64,000 nt of DNA from Demequina sp. (GCA_024707205.1 JANQAD010000001.1:1577979-1641978); one strand, 5' to 3'; numbered from the stretch's first letter, positions 8,518 through 17,560 are shown. The notes: generated by a model not told the origin, from the letters alone. Made by a program: numbers and translations.

Positions 8518-9743
8518 ATCATGCTGAAGGTGGGCGCCTGGTGCCCCGCGGCCACCATCGCCTCGGAGATCAGCCGCGCGGTGCTGTCCGCCTGAGCCCT
8601 GCGAATGAGCGCAACGGCCGCGCCGCCAAACCCTCCCTCGACGAGCCGCGCGCCGAGGGCGCCGGCCCTGAACGCGCCGTCGACCACGGCGTCGAGCTCC
8701 GGGTTCGAGAGCTCGTAGTCGATCTCCATCGAGGCGTGCGAGCGGTAGAGGGCCTTGCCGATTGTCACAAATCGCTCGTGGGCCGGGTCGGTGCCGGAGA
8801 GTTCCGCGCACACGATGCGCACCCGCTCGATCTCGGTGACGACGTGACGCGCGCGTCGGCGCAGGAGTGGGTCCTCGATGGTCTCGAGGCGCTTCAAGGC
8901 GTGCGGCGCGTCCGCAATGGAACGCAGCCGAGGCACCCCTAGCGCGGCGCTCGCCGCGGCGACCTGGTCCCAGCGTGACGCGTACTCCGCGAGCGTGAGG
9001 GTATTGGGTTTGCCCGTGTCGATGAGCAGCAGCGCGAGCCCGTATTCGGGGAAGTACAAGGGCTGATACGTCACGCGTGGCGGGGTCTCATAGAAGTCGA
9101 GCAGCATCGCCTGGCCAAGGGGGCAGCGGAGGATGGTGTGCTGAACCATCCCCGCCGTCGGGACCCCGGAGAAGCCCATCTCGGCGTCGACGCATACCGC
9201 CGCGAGCCGAACCCTGCCCTGGCCGGTGTCGAGGCCAAGCCCCCACAGATCCTGGATGAGGAGGGCGACTGCCGCGAGCACGGAAACGCCCTGGGCGAGA
9301 CCAGAATGCTCCGGCACGCAGGTGGTGATCGCGATGTCCACGCCGCGACCGCTGTGGCCGCGCTCGGCGAGGGCCCACAGGATGCCGAGAGTCTTGACGC
9401 CGAAGTCGCCGGGGAGGCTCGGCCGCGCGTCATCGAGGACGCCGACCAGTTCCCGCCGCTCGCCGCCGGAGGTAAGCCACACGACGCGCACCACGTCATC
9501 GGTCCGTGCGGCACCCGCGGCGTACGTGGCCTGGCGGGTGGTGGTTGTGAGCGAGACGCCCCCGCTGTAATCCGTGTGCTCGCCGACTATCGTCACCCGG
9601 CCGGGCGCGGAGGACACGGCCGCGGCGTCGTACCCGAAGGCCTGGGCGAAGAGCGCGCGAGCGTTGGCGCCACCCTCCTCTGGCGTCCACACGGGACTCC
9701 AGACGGGACCCTCAGCGGCTGTCCGTTCCGACACATTTGTCAT
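8514..9743 (-). CDS. Galactokinase-like GHMP-family protein with degenerate active site
   Basis: About 409 residues, the size of galactokinase, which phosphorylates galactose in the Leloir pathway. The N-terminal sugar signature is APGRVTIVGEHTDYSGG and the C-terminal GHMP motif is ARLVEGGFGGAAVAL. Two key sites are unusual. The ATP loop normally P-x3-GLSSSAAL reads PEHSGLAQGVSVLAA, losing the serines that hold phosphate. The catalytic Asp of the IMDQ motif is missing, because the segment reads GVPTAGMVQHTIL. It may be an altered or inactive kinase, a regulator or a sugar-binding protein. ATG at 9743 is used; an upstream extension to 9815 lacks coding character. The gene ends in CTAG shared with xthA. 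Confidence 0.72.
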   Translation of the reverse strand: MTNVSERTAAEGPVWSPVWTPEEGGANARALFAQAFGYDAAAVSSAPGRVTIVGEHTDYSGGVSLTTTTRQATYAAGAARTDDVVRVVWLTSGGERRELVGVLDDARPSLPGDFGVKTLGILWALAERGHSGRGVDIAITTCVPEHSGLAQGVSVLAAVALLIQDLWGLGLDTGQGRVRLAAVCVDAEMGFSGVPTAGMVQHTILRCPLGQAMLLDFYETPPRVTYQPLYFPEYGLALLLIDTGKPNTLTLAEYASRWDQVAAASAALGVPRLRSIADAPHALKRLETIEDPLLRRRARHVVTEIERVRIVCAELSGTDPAHERFVTIGKALYRSHASMEIDYELSNPELDAVVDGAFRAGALGARLVEGGFGGAAVALIRRAQADSTARLISEAMVAAGHQAPTFSMI

Positions 9744-9833
9744 TCTGCCAGCACAATCCCTGCGCGCTTGGTGGCGGAGCGGGGTCGTACGATGGCAACG
9801 AGGCCCCAGGGCCATCCCGCACCAGGAGGAAAC

Positions 9834-10370
9834 ATGCCCCGCACGCCAGCCAACAGTGCTTCAGAACCCGAAGAGCCGGCCGTCGCCGCTGCCCCTGAAG
9901 TCATCGTCGAGGAGACCGTCATCTACGTGCCCGCGCCGTCGTACCTTGACCGCGTTCGCGCCAATCGCATGGGACCGCTTGCCGCCGCGCTCGTGATTGG
10001 CGGCCTGGTGGGACTGCTGCTGTCGATGCTGGTCCCGAACCCTTCGAACGTGTGGGCGCTCATGCTCCTCGGCACGCTCGTGGCGGCCGCCGTCGGGTTC
10101 GGGGTGCGCTACCTGTCACTGACTCGCGGGTGGACGGCGTGGGTGCCCGCCCTCGTCGGCACCGTGTTTGGCGTTCACCTGATGGCGGTGACAGGCACCG
10201 TGAACGGCATCGCGTTCGACGGGCTCCCGGACTTCCTGAAGATCTCGGGCCCCGGCTTCGATGACGCGCTGCTCGCGGCGTTCGCGACGCCCGCCGTGTC
10301 GATGGGAACGATCCTCGCGGGACTCATCGCGGCGATCATCGCAGGCTGGGGCCCGCGCGACGACGCCTGA
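9834..10370 (+). CDS. Hypothetical membrane protein
   Basis: A 178-residue protein preceded by a strong AGGAGG (9823-9828). About 45 polar, proline- and glutamate-rich N-terminal residues are followed by four probable membrane segments (about 48-66, 72-90, 95-116 and 150-170). I recognise no catalytic motif and no named family. It is transcribed divergently from the galactokinase-like gene and convergently with mrp. A similar layout (charged N-tail plus TM helices) recurs in the gene at 11638, on the other side of mrp. Confidence 0.7.
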   Translation: MPRTPANSASEPEEPAVAAAPEVIVEETVIYVPAPSYLDRVRANRMGPLAAALVIGGLVGLLLSMLVPNPSNVWALMLLGTLVAAAVGFGVRYLSLTRGWTAWVPALVGTVFGVHLMAVTGTVNGIAFDGLPDFLKISGPGFDDALLAAFATPAVSMGTILAGLIAAIIAGWGPRDDA

Positions 10371-10388
10371 GCGGGCCCGACGCTGGGG

Positions 10389-11513
10389 CTAGCTCCGTAC
10401 GGGCGTCACGCCGAGGCTGCGGCCGGCGAGGCCACGCTGCCTGCTCGCGAGCGACCTGGCGATGCGGCGCAACTCGACGGCCGCTGGGCTCTCGGGGTCC
10501 CGGATCACGGCCGGCACGCCCTCGTCGCCGGCCTCGCGCGCAGCGATGTCGAGGGGGATCTGACCCAGGAGCGGCACCGGTGTTCCCAGGGTCGCGCTGA
10601 GGCGCTCGGAGACGCGCTCGCCGCCGCCCTCGCCGAACAGGTGCAGGCGAGTGCCGTCCGGCTGATCCAGCCACGCCATGTTCTCGATCACGCCAACAAC
10701 GTTCTGGGAGGTCTGCGTGGCGATCGCGCCCGCGCGCTCCGCGACCCCCGAGGCCGCGGCCTGCGGCGTGGTCACGACGACGATCTCCGCGTGCGGAAGC
10801 AGTTGCGCCACCGAGATCGCAATGTCGCCGGTACCAGGGGGAAGGTCCAGCAGCAGGATGTCGAGGTCCCCCCAGAACACGTCCGCGAGGAACTGCTCCA
10901 CGGCGCGGTGCAGCATCGGCCCGCGCCAGACCACCGGCTGTCCCTCCGGCACGAACATGCCGATCGAGACGGCCTTCACCTCGTGGGCGATGGGCGGCAG
11001 CAGCATGTCGTCGATGCGCGTGGGCTGGCCCTTCACGCCGAGCATCCCAGGGATGGAGAAGCCAAAGATGTCCGCGTCCAGCACGCCCACCTTGAGCCCG
11101 TCCGCGGCCATCGCCGCCGCCAGGTTCGCGGTGACGGTTGACTTGCCAACGCCCCCCTTGCCCGACGCTATGGCATAGACCCGCGTCAGGTTTCCTGGTT
11201 GCGTGAAGGCGATGACCGGATCCGGCTTGCCGCCGCGCAGCTTGGAGCGCAGCCCGAGGCGCTGCTCCTCGCTCATGACTCCCAGCTCGATGCGCACGGA
11301 CTCGACGCCGTCTGCGCGCAGCGCCGCATTCTCCACGTCCGTGGTGATGCGCTCGCGCATCGGGCAGCCCTGGGTGGTCAGGTCAATGCCGATGATCGCC
11401 GTTGCGCCGTCGATGTCGACTGAACGCACCATGCCGATCTCCGTGATGGGGCGACGAATCTCCGGGTCTATGACCTTGGACAGCTCGTCGCGCACGAGAT
11501 CGGCTGTTGGCAT
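10389..11513 (-). CDS. mrp: Mrp/NBP35-type iron-sulfur carrier P-loop ATPase
   Basis: A 374-residue protein with an N-terminal DUF59/MIP18 domain (about 5-85, including TTQGCPMRER) and a P-loop domain. The deviant Walker A is GKGGVGKS at 118-125, and Walker B-like segments are VGVLDADIFG and LLLDLPPGTGD. Family members carry or transfer Fe-S clusters in the cytoplasm. The CxxC pair near the C-terminus of many Mrp proteins is replaced by WLDQPDGTRLHLFG, as I recall for actinobacterial members. One copy of the dispersed CCGACGCT motif lies inside the Walker A codons (11162-11169), and another lies just past the stop (10377-10384). Confidence 0.92.
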   Translation of the reverse strand: MPTADLVRDELSKVIDPEIRRPITEIGMVRSVDIDGATAIIGIDLTTQGCPMRERITTDVENAALRADGVESVRIELGVMSEEQRLGLRSKLRGGKPDPVIAFTQPGNLTRVYAIASGKGGVGKSTVTANLAAAMAADGLKVGVLDADIFGFSIPGMLGVKGQPTRIDDMLLPPIAHEVKAVSIGMFVPEGQPVVWRGPMLHRAVEQFLADVFWGDLDILLLDLPPGTGDIAISVAQLLPHAEIVVVTTPQAAASGVAERAGAIATQTSQNVVGVIENMAWLDQPDGTRLHLFGEGGGERVSERLSATLGTPVPLLGQIPLDIAAREAGDEGVPAVIRDPESPAAVELRRIARSLASRQRGLAGRSLGVTPVRS

Positions 11514-11637
11514 ATGTCAATCGTAGGCGGTAGTGCGAAGGCCCTTCGCCGCGGGTTTGTCACTCTGGGTTGCCCTCGCCGACCGTGCTCGCTAGCCTCG
11601 GCTCGCGCAGACAGCGCAGAGATCAAAGGAGATCACA

Positions 11638-12222
11638 GTGACGGACAGCCCTGAGGCAGCAGGCGCACCCGCCGAGACCGTTCCCCCTGCGGAGGCGAGC
11701 GTCGAGGCACAACCCACCCAAGCGTCGGACCTGGGCGCCGCCGTCGAAGGCGACGCGGCCTTCGACCGCCCCACAGCTCCTCTGCCGCCATCGAACCTTG
11801 CCGTTGGCCTCGTGGCCGGAGTTGGGCTGGGTCTTGTCGCCGCCATGATCTACGCGGCGGTGGCGATCTTCGGCGATCGTGAGTTCCTCGCGCTCGGGCT
11901 GCTGATCGGCTTCGCGGTGGCGTTCGGCTTCCACCGCTTTGGCCACACTCGCGGCATCGTGCCCGGCATCATCGCGGCGGTGGTCGCGCTCGTGCTCTAC
12001 TTCCTGGCGATCTACGTCGAGGGGGCGGGCGCTATCGCCAGGGAGAATGGGGTCGGATTCATGGACGCACTGCGCTTCGTCATCGAGAACAACGCCGAGT
12101 TCCTCAAGTTCTACTTCTCCGACGCGCTCTCTTACGTGTTCCTCATCGTGAGCGTTGGCGCGGCGTTCTTCTACGCCTACGACGCGAAGTCCCAGAGGTT
12201 CGATCGCGCCCACGGGCGCTAG
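11638..12222 (+). CDS. Hypothetical membrane protein with acidic Ala/Pro-rich N-terminus
   Basis: About 194 residues beginning at GTG behind AAAGGAG. The first 55 residues are rich in Ala, Pro and Glu, then four hydrophobic segments follow (about 57-80, 85-102, 108-128, 163-181). The tail is short and basic. No enzyme motif was recognised. It is convergent with the DUF1003 gene, four bases from that stop. It could be a small envelope or accessory protein; function unknown. Confidence 0.68.
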   Translation: MTDSPEAAGAPAETVPPAEASVEAQPTQASDLGAAVEGDAAFDRPTAPLPPSNLAVGLVAGVGLGLVAAMIYAAVAIFGDREFLALGLLIGFAVAFGFHRFGHTRGIVPGIIAAVVALVLYFLAIYVEGAGAIARENGVGFMDALRFVIENNAEFLKFYFSDALSYVFLIVSVGAAFFYAYDAKSQRFDRAHGR

Positions 12223-12225
12223 CGG

Positions 12226-12753
12226 TTACTTGCTTGACCGGGAGGCCGGCCGTGACTCACTGTCGCGGTCGGCCTCTTCGTCTTCCTTGAGCTCTTCCAG
12301 CAGCGCGCGCAGCTCGCCGCGCACGAAGTCGCGAGTGGCGACCTCATTGAGGGCCTGGCGCAGGGCGGCCACCTCGCGGGCGAGGTACTCGGTGTCCGCG
12401 AGCGAGCGCTCGGCCCGCTGCCGGTCCTGCTCGGCGGCGACCCGGTCGCGGTCCGCCTGACGGTTCTGCGCGAGCAGGATCAGCGGGGCGGCGTAGGAGG
12501 CCTGGAGCGAGAGCATGAGCGTCAGCGCGACGAAGCCCCACTCGTCGAAGCGCAGGTTGACGGGCGCGAGCGTGTTCCACAGGATCCACGCCACCACGAA
12601 CAGCGTCAGCCAGACGATGAAGCTGGGCGTGCCGAGGAAACGCGCGATCGACTCTGCCCATTCGCCCTCGCGTTCGGGATTGCGGCGCGCCCGACGCCGG
12701 ATCCGCAGCGAGCTCTTCTCTCCCTTGGGGCGGTCGAGATCGCGCTCAGCCAC
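12226..12753 (-). CDS. DUF1003 family membrane protein
   Basis: About 175 residues starting with GTG, whose Shine-Dalgarno GAGGAGG lies inside the end of the upstream gene; the two genes overlap by eight bases. A basic N-terminus (SSLRIRRRARRNPER) precedes FLGTPSFIVWLT, two closely spaced TM segments (about 45-65 and 72-95), NRQADRDRVAAEQDRQ and a long charged, coiled-coil C-terminus. This is the DUF1003 architecture; its biochemical role is unknown. Coupling with the MgtE-N/CBS protein suggests the two act together, perhaps in cation sensing. That is inference from context only. Confidence 0.85.
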   Translation of the reverse strand: MAERDLDRPKGEKSSLRIRRRARRNPEREGEWAESIARFLGTPSFIVWLTLFVVAWILWNTLAPVNLRFDEWGFVALTLMLSLQASYAAPLILLAQNRQADRDRVAAEQDRQRAERSLADTEYLAREVAALRQALNEVATRDFVRGELRALLEELKEDEEADRDSESRPASRSSK

Positions 12754-14044
12754 GGCTCGCCTCCTCGGCGCGCTCTGCCGACGCCACGTCATCGTCCTCG
12801 AGGTGCTCTCGCCAGTCGCTCGGGAGCAGGTGGTCGAGCACGTCGTCGATCGAGATCGCGCCGCGGAGGTGATGCTGCTCGTCGACCACCGGCAGGGCGA
12901 GGATGTCGTACGCCGCCATGCGGCGCGCCACGGCGGCGAGATCGTCGTCCAGATCGAGCGGCTCGATCGCGCTGTCAACGAAGTTGCCGACGGACTCGTG
13001 CGGCGGCTCGCGCAGCAGTCGCTGAATGTGGACGAGCCCCAGGTAGCGGCCCGTTGGCACCTCGAGCGGGGGACGCACCACAAACACCATCGAGGCGAGC
13101 GCTGGCGCGAGCTCCTGGCGCCGCACCATGGCGAGGCACTGCGCGATCGACGCCTCGGGCCCCACGATGATCGGCTCGGTGGTCATGAGGCCGCCCGCAG
13201 AGTCGTCCGCGAAGCCGAGCAGCTGGCGCACCTGGGCTGCGTCCTCGGGATCCATCAGCTCCAGGAGCTCTTGCGCCCTGTTGACCGGCAGGTCGCCCAG
13301 CAGGTCAGCGGCGTCGTCCGGCTCCATGGCCTCGAGAACGTCGGCCGCGCGGTCCGCCTGCAGCGTGTTGAGCAGCGCGATCTGGTCTTCCTCTGGCAAC
13401 TCCTCGAGCACGTCGGCGAGCCGCTCGTCGTCAAGCGCGGCGGCGATCTCGGCCGAGCGCGACGGCGCCATCTCCATGAGCGCGGCCGCGAGGTCGGCAG
13501 GCTTGTGGTCCACGAACTGCTGGATGATCATCGCGGCGCCCTGGTTCTTGTCGCGCTGAGCCAGCCCCGTGACCTGGTCCACGTCCACGACAACGGCCTC
13601 GCCGCGTCGGCTGAATCCGAGCACCCCCTTGCGGCGTTCCGCTTTGCGCACGTAGAGCTTGGTCACGACCCATTGCTTGGTGCGGTCCGGCTCGATCGCG
13701 ATGTCCTCGATGTAGGCCGTGGACTTGTCCTCCTTGAGGCGCACGGAGCGCTCGAACAGCTCCGCCATGGCAAGGGTCTCCGAGGTGCGCGCCTGGAACC
13801 GTCGCAAGTTGACGACGCCGTTGCAGATGACCTGGCCCGGCGCGATCGACGTCACACGGGTCAGTGGCATGAACACACGTCGGCGCCCAGGAACCTCTAC
13901 GACAAGGCCCGTCGCGACCGGCTTGGCACCGCGTCTCATGAGGATCACGACATCGCGTACGCGGCCCACGGCGTCGCCGATGGGGTCGAACACGGACGTG
14001 TTCACCAGGCGCGCAACATACACACGCTCGCTCGTCGTGCTCAT
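12746..14044 (-). CDS. Soluble MgtE N-domain / CBS-domain protein
   Basis: A 432-residue protein. The N-terminal part (about 1-160) has PRC-barrel-like strands (VYVARLVNTSVFDPIGDAVG, AYIEDIAIEPDR). Next come the helical MgtE N-domain repeats of magnesium transporters (ALDDERLADVLEELPEEDQ, MEPDDAADLLGDLP, LGFADDSAGGLMTTE) and a CBS pair ending DILALPVVDEQHHLRGAIS. The transmembrane channel of MgtE is absent, so this is probably a cytoplasmic sensor module and not a transporter. The -10 is six bases upstream of the ATG, and the DUF1003 gene overlaps its 3' end. Magnesium or nucleotide binding is plausible from the family but not shown. Confidence 0.85.
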   Translation of the reverse strand: MSTTSERVYVARLVNTSVFDPIGDAVGRVRDVVILMRRGAKPVATGLVVEVPGRRRVFMPLTRVTSIAPGQVICNGVVNLRRFQARTSETLAMAELFERSVRLKEDKSTAYIEDIAIEPDRTKQWVVTKLYVRKAERRKGVLGFSRRGEAVVVDVDQVTGLAQRDKNQGAAMIIQQFVDHKPADLAAALMEMAPSRSAEIAAALDDERLADVLEELPEEDQIALLNTLQADRAADVLEAMEPDDAADLLGDLPVNRAQELLELMDPEDAAQVRQLLGFADDSAGGLMTTEPIIVGPEASIAQCLAMVRRQELAPALASMVFVVRPPLEVPTGRYLGLVHIQRLLREPPHESVGNFVDSAIEPLDLDDDLAAVARRMAAYDILALPVVDEQHHLRGAISIDDVLDHLLPSDWREHLEDDDVASAERAEEASRG

Positions 14045-14056
14045 GGGTCAAGGGTA
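14045..14056 (-). promoter_or_regulatory. Leaderless-type promoter of the MgtE-N/CBS gene
   Basis: On the minus strand TACCCT (14056-14051) lies six bases before the ATG at 14044, with no Shine-Dalgarno between. Confidence 0.45.
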
Positions 14057-14108
14057 ATGCGGTGCCACGGTGGTCCCGGTTAGGCGCGCACCGTCATCCA
14101 GACCCGCA

Positions 14109-14139
14109 CGGGCGCCGCCATGGAGGTGGACGGCGCCCG
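14109..14139 (-). terminator. GC-rich hairpin after the PLP decarboxylase gene
   Basis: CGGGCGCCG (14109-14117) and CGGCGCCCG (14131-14139) form a perfect nine-pair stem with a 13-base loop, 17 bases after the decarboxylase stop. There is no clear U tract, as is common in high-GC actinomycete terminators. Confidence 0.6.
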
Positions 14140-14155
14140 CGCGCTTGCAGGGGGC

Positions 14156-15609
14156 TCAGCCTCGCAACTGTCCCCACACCCTGAGCACGGCCGACGCGCT
14201 GGCGGCTACGTCGTCCGCGGTGGTGGCGGCGTCGCTCACCGAGATGCGCATGGCCTTCCGGCCATGCCACAGGGTCCCGCCCGCCCACATGGTGCCTTCG
14301 GCCTGGACTCCGGCGATGACGGCGTCGGTGATCGCGTCGTCGCCGAAAGCGATGAGGGCTTGGTTGAGGGTCACGGGAGCGAGAACCTCGGCCCCGCCGT
14401 CGTGGAGGAGCCGGGCGAACTCCGCAGCGTGATCGCTCGTGCGGTCGATGAGGTCCGCGACCCCGTCCCGGCCGAGGGCCGCGAGCAGCGCCCAGGTCTC
14501 CACGCCGCGAGCCTTTTGCGACATGTGGGGCGTGAGGTGGATGAGCGGCCGTGCCTCGTCGGTCTTGAGGTAGGGCGCCTCGATCTTCATCGCGCGGCGC
14601 AGGTCCTCGTCGCGGCGAACGATCACGATGCCGGAGTCGTATGGCGCGTTGAGCCACTTGTGCGCGTCTGTTGCCCATGAATCGGCGAGCTGAACGCCCT
14701 CGACGAGGTGGCGTCGGGCAGGCGACGCGGCCGCCCACAGGCCAAAGGCGCCGTCCACGTGAACCCAGCCGCCGCGTTCGCGAATACCAGGGATGATGTC
14801 GGCAAACGGGTCGCTCGCGCCCGTGTTGACGTTGCCCGCCTGGAGCAGCACAAGGGTCAAGCCGTCGGTGTCGGTGGGGAACTCGTTGGCGATGACGGCG
14901 CCGTTCTCGTCCGTGGGAACGCGGTCCACCTGTCCGGGACCGAAGCCAGCCATCCGCAGCGACTTGAGCGCGGAGGCGTGCACCTCGTCGCCGACGATGA
15001 CCCGGATGCGCGGGGCGCCGAAGAGGCCGTTCTCGTTGACGTCCCAGCCCGCGCGGGCGAGGAGGGCGTCGCGTGCGGCGACGATCCCGGTAAAGTTCGC
15101 GAGCGTCGCGCCCGTGGTGAAGGTCGCGACCGCGCCCTCAGGCATGCCGAGCAGGTCGAGCACCCAGCCGCCGCAACCTCGTCGAGGACGGCGGCGGAGG
15201 GGGACGTGATCGCGAGGCCCGGGTTCTGGTCCCATGCGGTCGCGAGGATTGCGGCGCCCGCGGCTGCCGGCTCGACGCCGCCGTTGACGAAGCCGAAGAA
15301 GCGGCCGTGGTTCTGGACCACGGTGGCGGGGGAGCCGAAGGCGTCGAGCTCGGCGAGCACCTCGCGGGCGGGGATGGGCACGTCCTGGAGGGGGCGGCGG
15401 AACACGTCGAGTGCCTCGACTGCATCCCGCGTTGGCGCGATGGGCCTGAACGGCGCGTTCGCGATGAAGGAGCCCGCGCGGCGCGCGGCCTCGGTGGTGA
15501 TGGCGATGCGCTCGCGGATGCGGGCGTTCGAGGCCGGGTTGGTGTGAACTCGGTCAAGGGCGGCGGTGCTGCCGTGTTCGGTGCTACTGGTTTCTGTCGT
15601 GGTGCTCAT
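14156..15609 (-). CDS. PLP-dependent amino-acid decarboxylase (apparent 1-base frame break)
   Basis: Group II (aromatic/DABA-type) decarboxylase family, about 484 residues when a missing base near 15167 is allowed for. The N-terminal frame runs through VVQNHGRFFGFVNGG to AVLDEVAA; after the break the other frame continues GWVLDLLGMPEGAVATFTTG, a normal alignment. The PLP-binding lysine lies in TDAHKWLNAPYDSG. The substrate amino acid cannot be fixed from the sequence. It is transcribed divergently from a MocR-type regulator, with three GTGCCAG elements between them, so control by that regulator is likely. A GC hairpin follows the stop. Confidence 0.82.
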
Positions 15610-15645
15610 GCGGCGAGTCTGCTCCCAACTGGCCCCTGACATCTA

Positions 15646-15700
15646 GTGCCAGATTTGAGGACACTGGCACTTGTTCGCCGGTGCCAGTTTGCGGTGAGAT
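15646..15700. promoter_or_regulatory. Candidate MocR operator in the divergent intergenic region
   Basis: GTGCCAG occurs at 15646-15652 and 15681-15687, and its inverse CTGGCAC at 15664-15670: two direct copies flanking one inverted copy within 42 bases. The right copy lies eight bases before a possible -10 (TGAGAT, 15695-15700) of the regulator gene. Such direct-plus-inverted layouts are usual for MocR-type regulators. Confidence 0.6.
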
Positions 15701-15706
15701 GGACCC

Positions 15707-17104
15707 ATGCGCACCACTGCAGATCAGCTCGCGGCCGTCCTCGATCACTGGCAGTCGGGCACGGGCCCGCTGTACCAGCAGCTCGCAGGAGCCATCGTGT
15801 CCCTTGCCGAGTCCGGCTCCCTCGAGTACGGCACGCGCCTGCCGAGCGAGCGCTCGCTCGCCGACTGCCTGCACCTGTCCCGCAACACCGTCACCGCCGC
15901 GTACCAGCAGCTTCGCGACGAGGAATGGCTCGACGTGCGCCCGGGCGCCGCGCCGACGCTGGGGTCGCGTGCGCGCGGCATCGAGGGCTTGAGCGCGCAG
16001 GACCGCTTTGCCAAGATCCTGCACGCCGGACCCGGCCCCATCGTCGGACTGTCGGGAGCGTGTCCGCAGCCGGCGCCCATAGTCATGGACGCACTCCGCA
16101 ACCCCGCGGCAGACCTCGACTCTATGGTGCTGAACGGCAACGGCTACGCATCGCTCGGGGATCCCGAGCTCATCGCCGCGATCATGGACCTGCTGCGCCG
16201 GGACGGCATCAACGCGCAGCCAAACGAGATAGTCGTCACGGCGGGCGGCCAGCAGGCGGTGTGGCTCGCGGTCACGGCGCTCGCCGGGCCGTCGTCGCCT
16301 GTGGCGGTCGAGGCCGTCACGTACCCGGGAGTCTTCGACGCGATCAGCGCGTCCGGCTCGCGGACCCTCGGCCTGCCGATGGGACCGGACGGACTGGACA
16401 CCGTAGCGTCGGCCAAACTGCTGCGCGCTGCGCGGCCCGAGGTGCTCTACATGAGCACCTTCCAGAACCCCACGGGCACCGCACTGGAGCCGGAAGACGC
16501 GCTGCGCCTCATCGCCGCCGCGGACGAGTGCGGCACCACGATCATCGACGACCGGATCATGGCCGACCTCCCTCTCGACGGTCGCAAGCGCCCTCCGCTC
16601 GCGGCGCTGCGGCCAGACTCGTGCATCATCACGATCGGCGGCCTCTCGAAGACCTTCTGGGGCGGGCTACGCATTGGCTGGCTGCACACCAACCCGACGC
16701 TCGCCGAGCGACTGCGCCACCGCAAGGCCGCGATGGACTTAGGGAGCCCGTCGTTCTTCCAGCACCTCGCGACGCGTTTCATCCGTGACCACTACGACTC
16801 GGTGGTCGCGTGGCGCACCGAGCAGCTGCGCGCCTCGCTCGACGCGACGGTCGCGGCCCTCGCCGAGCACGCGCCCACGTGGGAGTACTGCCTGCCCGCT
16901 GGCGGCCCGTCGCTGTGGGTCAAGGTTCCCGGCGTGAACGAGGATCGCTTCGCGGACCGAGCGGCAGCTGCCGGGGCGCCGGTGGCGCCGGGGTCTGCGT
17001 TCGAGGTGCTTCCGGGTGCGGGTGCCGGGCGGTTCCGACTCCCGTACTACCTGCCGCCAGAGGACATGCGGTTGGGCGTCAAGATCCTGGCGGCGGCGGC
17101 TTAG
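15707..17104 (+). CDS. MocR-type regulator (GntR winged helix fused to aminotransferase fold)
   Basis: A 465-residue protein. The N-terminal GntR-type DNA-binding domain (about 15-85) includes YGTRLPSERSLADCLHLSRNTV, best seen at LPSERSLADCLHLSRNTVT. A linker leads to a class I aminotransferase domain with the PLP lysine in GGLSKTFWGGLRIGW and the substrate pocket STFQNPTGTA. MocR proteins bind PLP and control nearby genes of vitamin B6 or amine metabolism. The divergent PLP decarboxylase is the natural target. Repeated GTGCCAG sites in the spacer support direct control and self-control. The ATG is only six bases beyond a -10-like sequence. Confidence 0.9.
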   Translation: MRTTADQLAAVLDHWQSGTGPLYQQLAGAIVSLAESGSLEYGTRLPSERSLADCLHLSRNTVTAAYQQLRDEEWLDVRPGAAPTLGSRARGIEGLSAQDRFAKILHAGPGPIVGLSGACPQPAPIVMDALRNPAADLDSMVLNGNGYASLGDPELIAAIMDLLRRDGINAQPNEIVVTAGGQQAVWLAVTALAGPSSPVAVEAVTYPGVFDAISASGSRTLGLPMGPDGLDTVASAKLLRAARPEVLYMSTFQNPTGTALEPEDALRLIAAADECGTTIIDDRIMADLPLDGRKRPPLAALRPDSCIITIGGLSKTFWGGLRIGWLHTNPTLAERLRHRKAAMDLGSPSFFQHLATRFIRDHYDSVVAWRTEQLRASLDATVAALAEHAPTWEYCLPAGGPSLWVKVPGVNEDRFADRAAAAGAPVAPGSAFEVLPGAGAGRFRLPYYLPPEDMRLGVKILAAAA

Positions 17105-17140
17105 GTCGTGGGGGCTATGCCGGCCCGACGCTGGTTTGGC

Positions 17141-17560
17141 TCACGCGCCAGGGCTCGCGACGCACAGGCCGATGGACTGGCACGCCCGGATCATCGCCTT
17201 GTCGTAGGTGACGACCTCGGAGAGTGTTTCGCGGGCCGCGTCGGCGCTCGCAACGTGGATGGCGTCGAGAGCACGCAAGCCCAGACGAGCGCCAATGTCG
17301 GCTGCTCTGCTGCACAGGTCCGACGTCAGGGGCAAGCTGAGGACCGCAACTCCCGGAAGCGCTAGCCACCCTCGGCTCGCCAGTGCGCGTTCTGCCAGCG
17401 CTACACCGGCACGCGAGAGGGCGATTGCTACCTCGGTAATCGCCACAGCGCTTGTGACTGCCGGTTCTGGGTGACTGTCAACGAAGGTCGCGAGTGCCGT
17501 TGACTCCGCCTCCAATACGCCTAACTTGACCAGAGCGCTGGCATCGAAATACCTCGTCAT
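17141..17560 (-). CDS. vapC: PIN-domain toxin (VapC-type)
   Basis: A 139-residue PIN-domain ribonuclease. The acidic active-site residues are visible as D6 (RYFDASALVK), E43 (AITEVAIAL), D99 (LRALDAIHVASA) and D120 (VVTYDKAMI), the full PIN set. VapC toxins cleave tRNA or rRNA when not bound by their antitoxin. Its start overlaps the antitoxin stop by four bases (ATGA), giving the usual antitoxin-first operon. The A+T content appears higher than in flanking genes, consistent with a mobile module. The RNA target is unknown. Confidence 0.9.
   Translation of the reverse strand: MTRYFDASALVKLGVLEAESTALATFVDSHPEPAVTSAVAITEVAIALSRAGVALAERALASRGWLALPGVAVLSLPLTSDLCSRAADIGARLGLRALDAIHVASADAARETLSEVVTYDKAMIRACQSIGLCVASPGA

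Noticed and set aside
12226-13083. Longer DUF1003 gene starting at 13083
   Set aside because: The first 110 residues are a Ser/Thr/Arg-rich shadow of the MgtE-N gene; GTG at 12753 with GAGGAGG upstream begins the recognisable protein.
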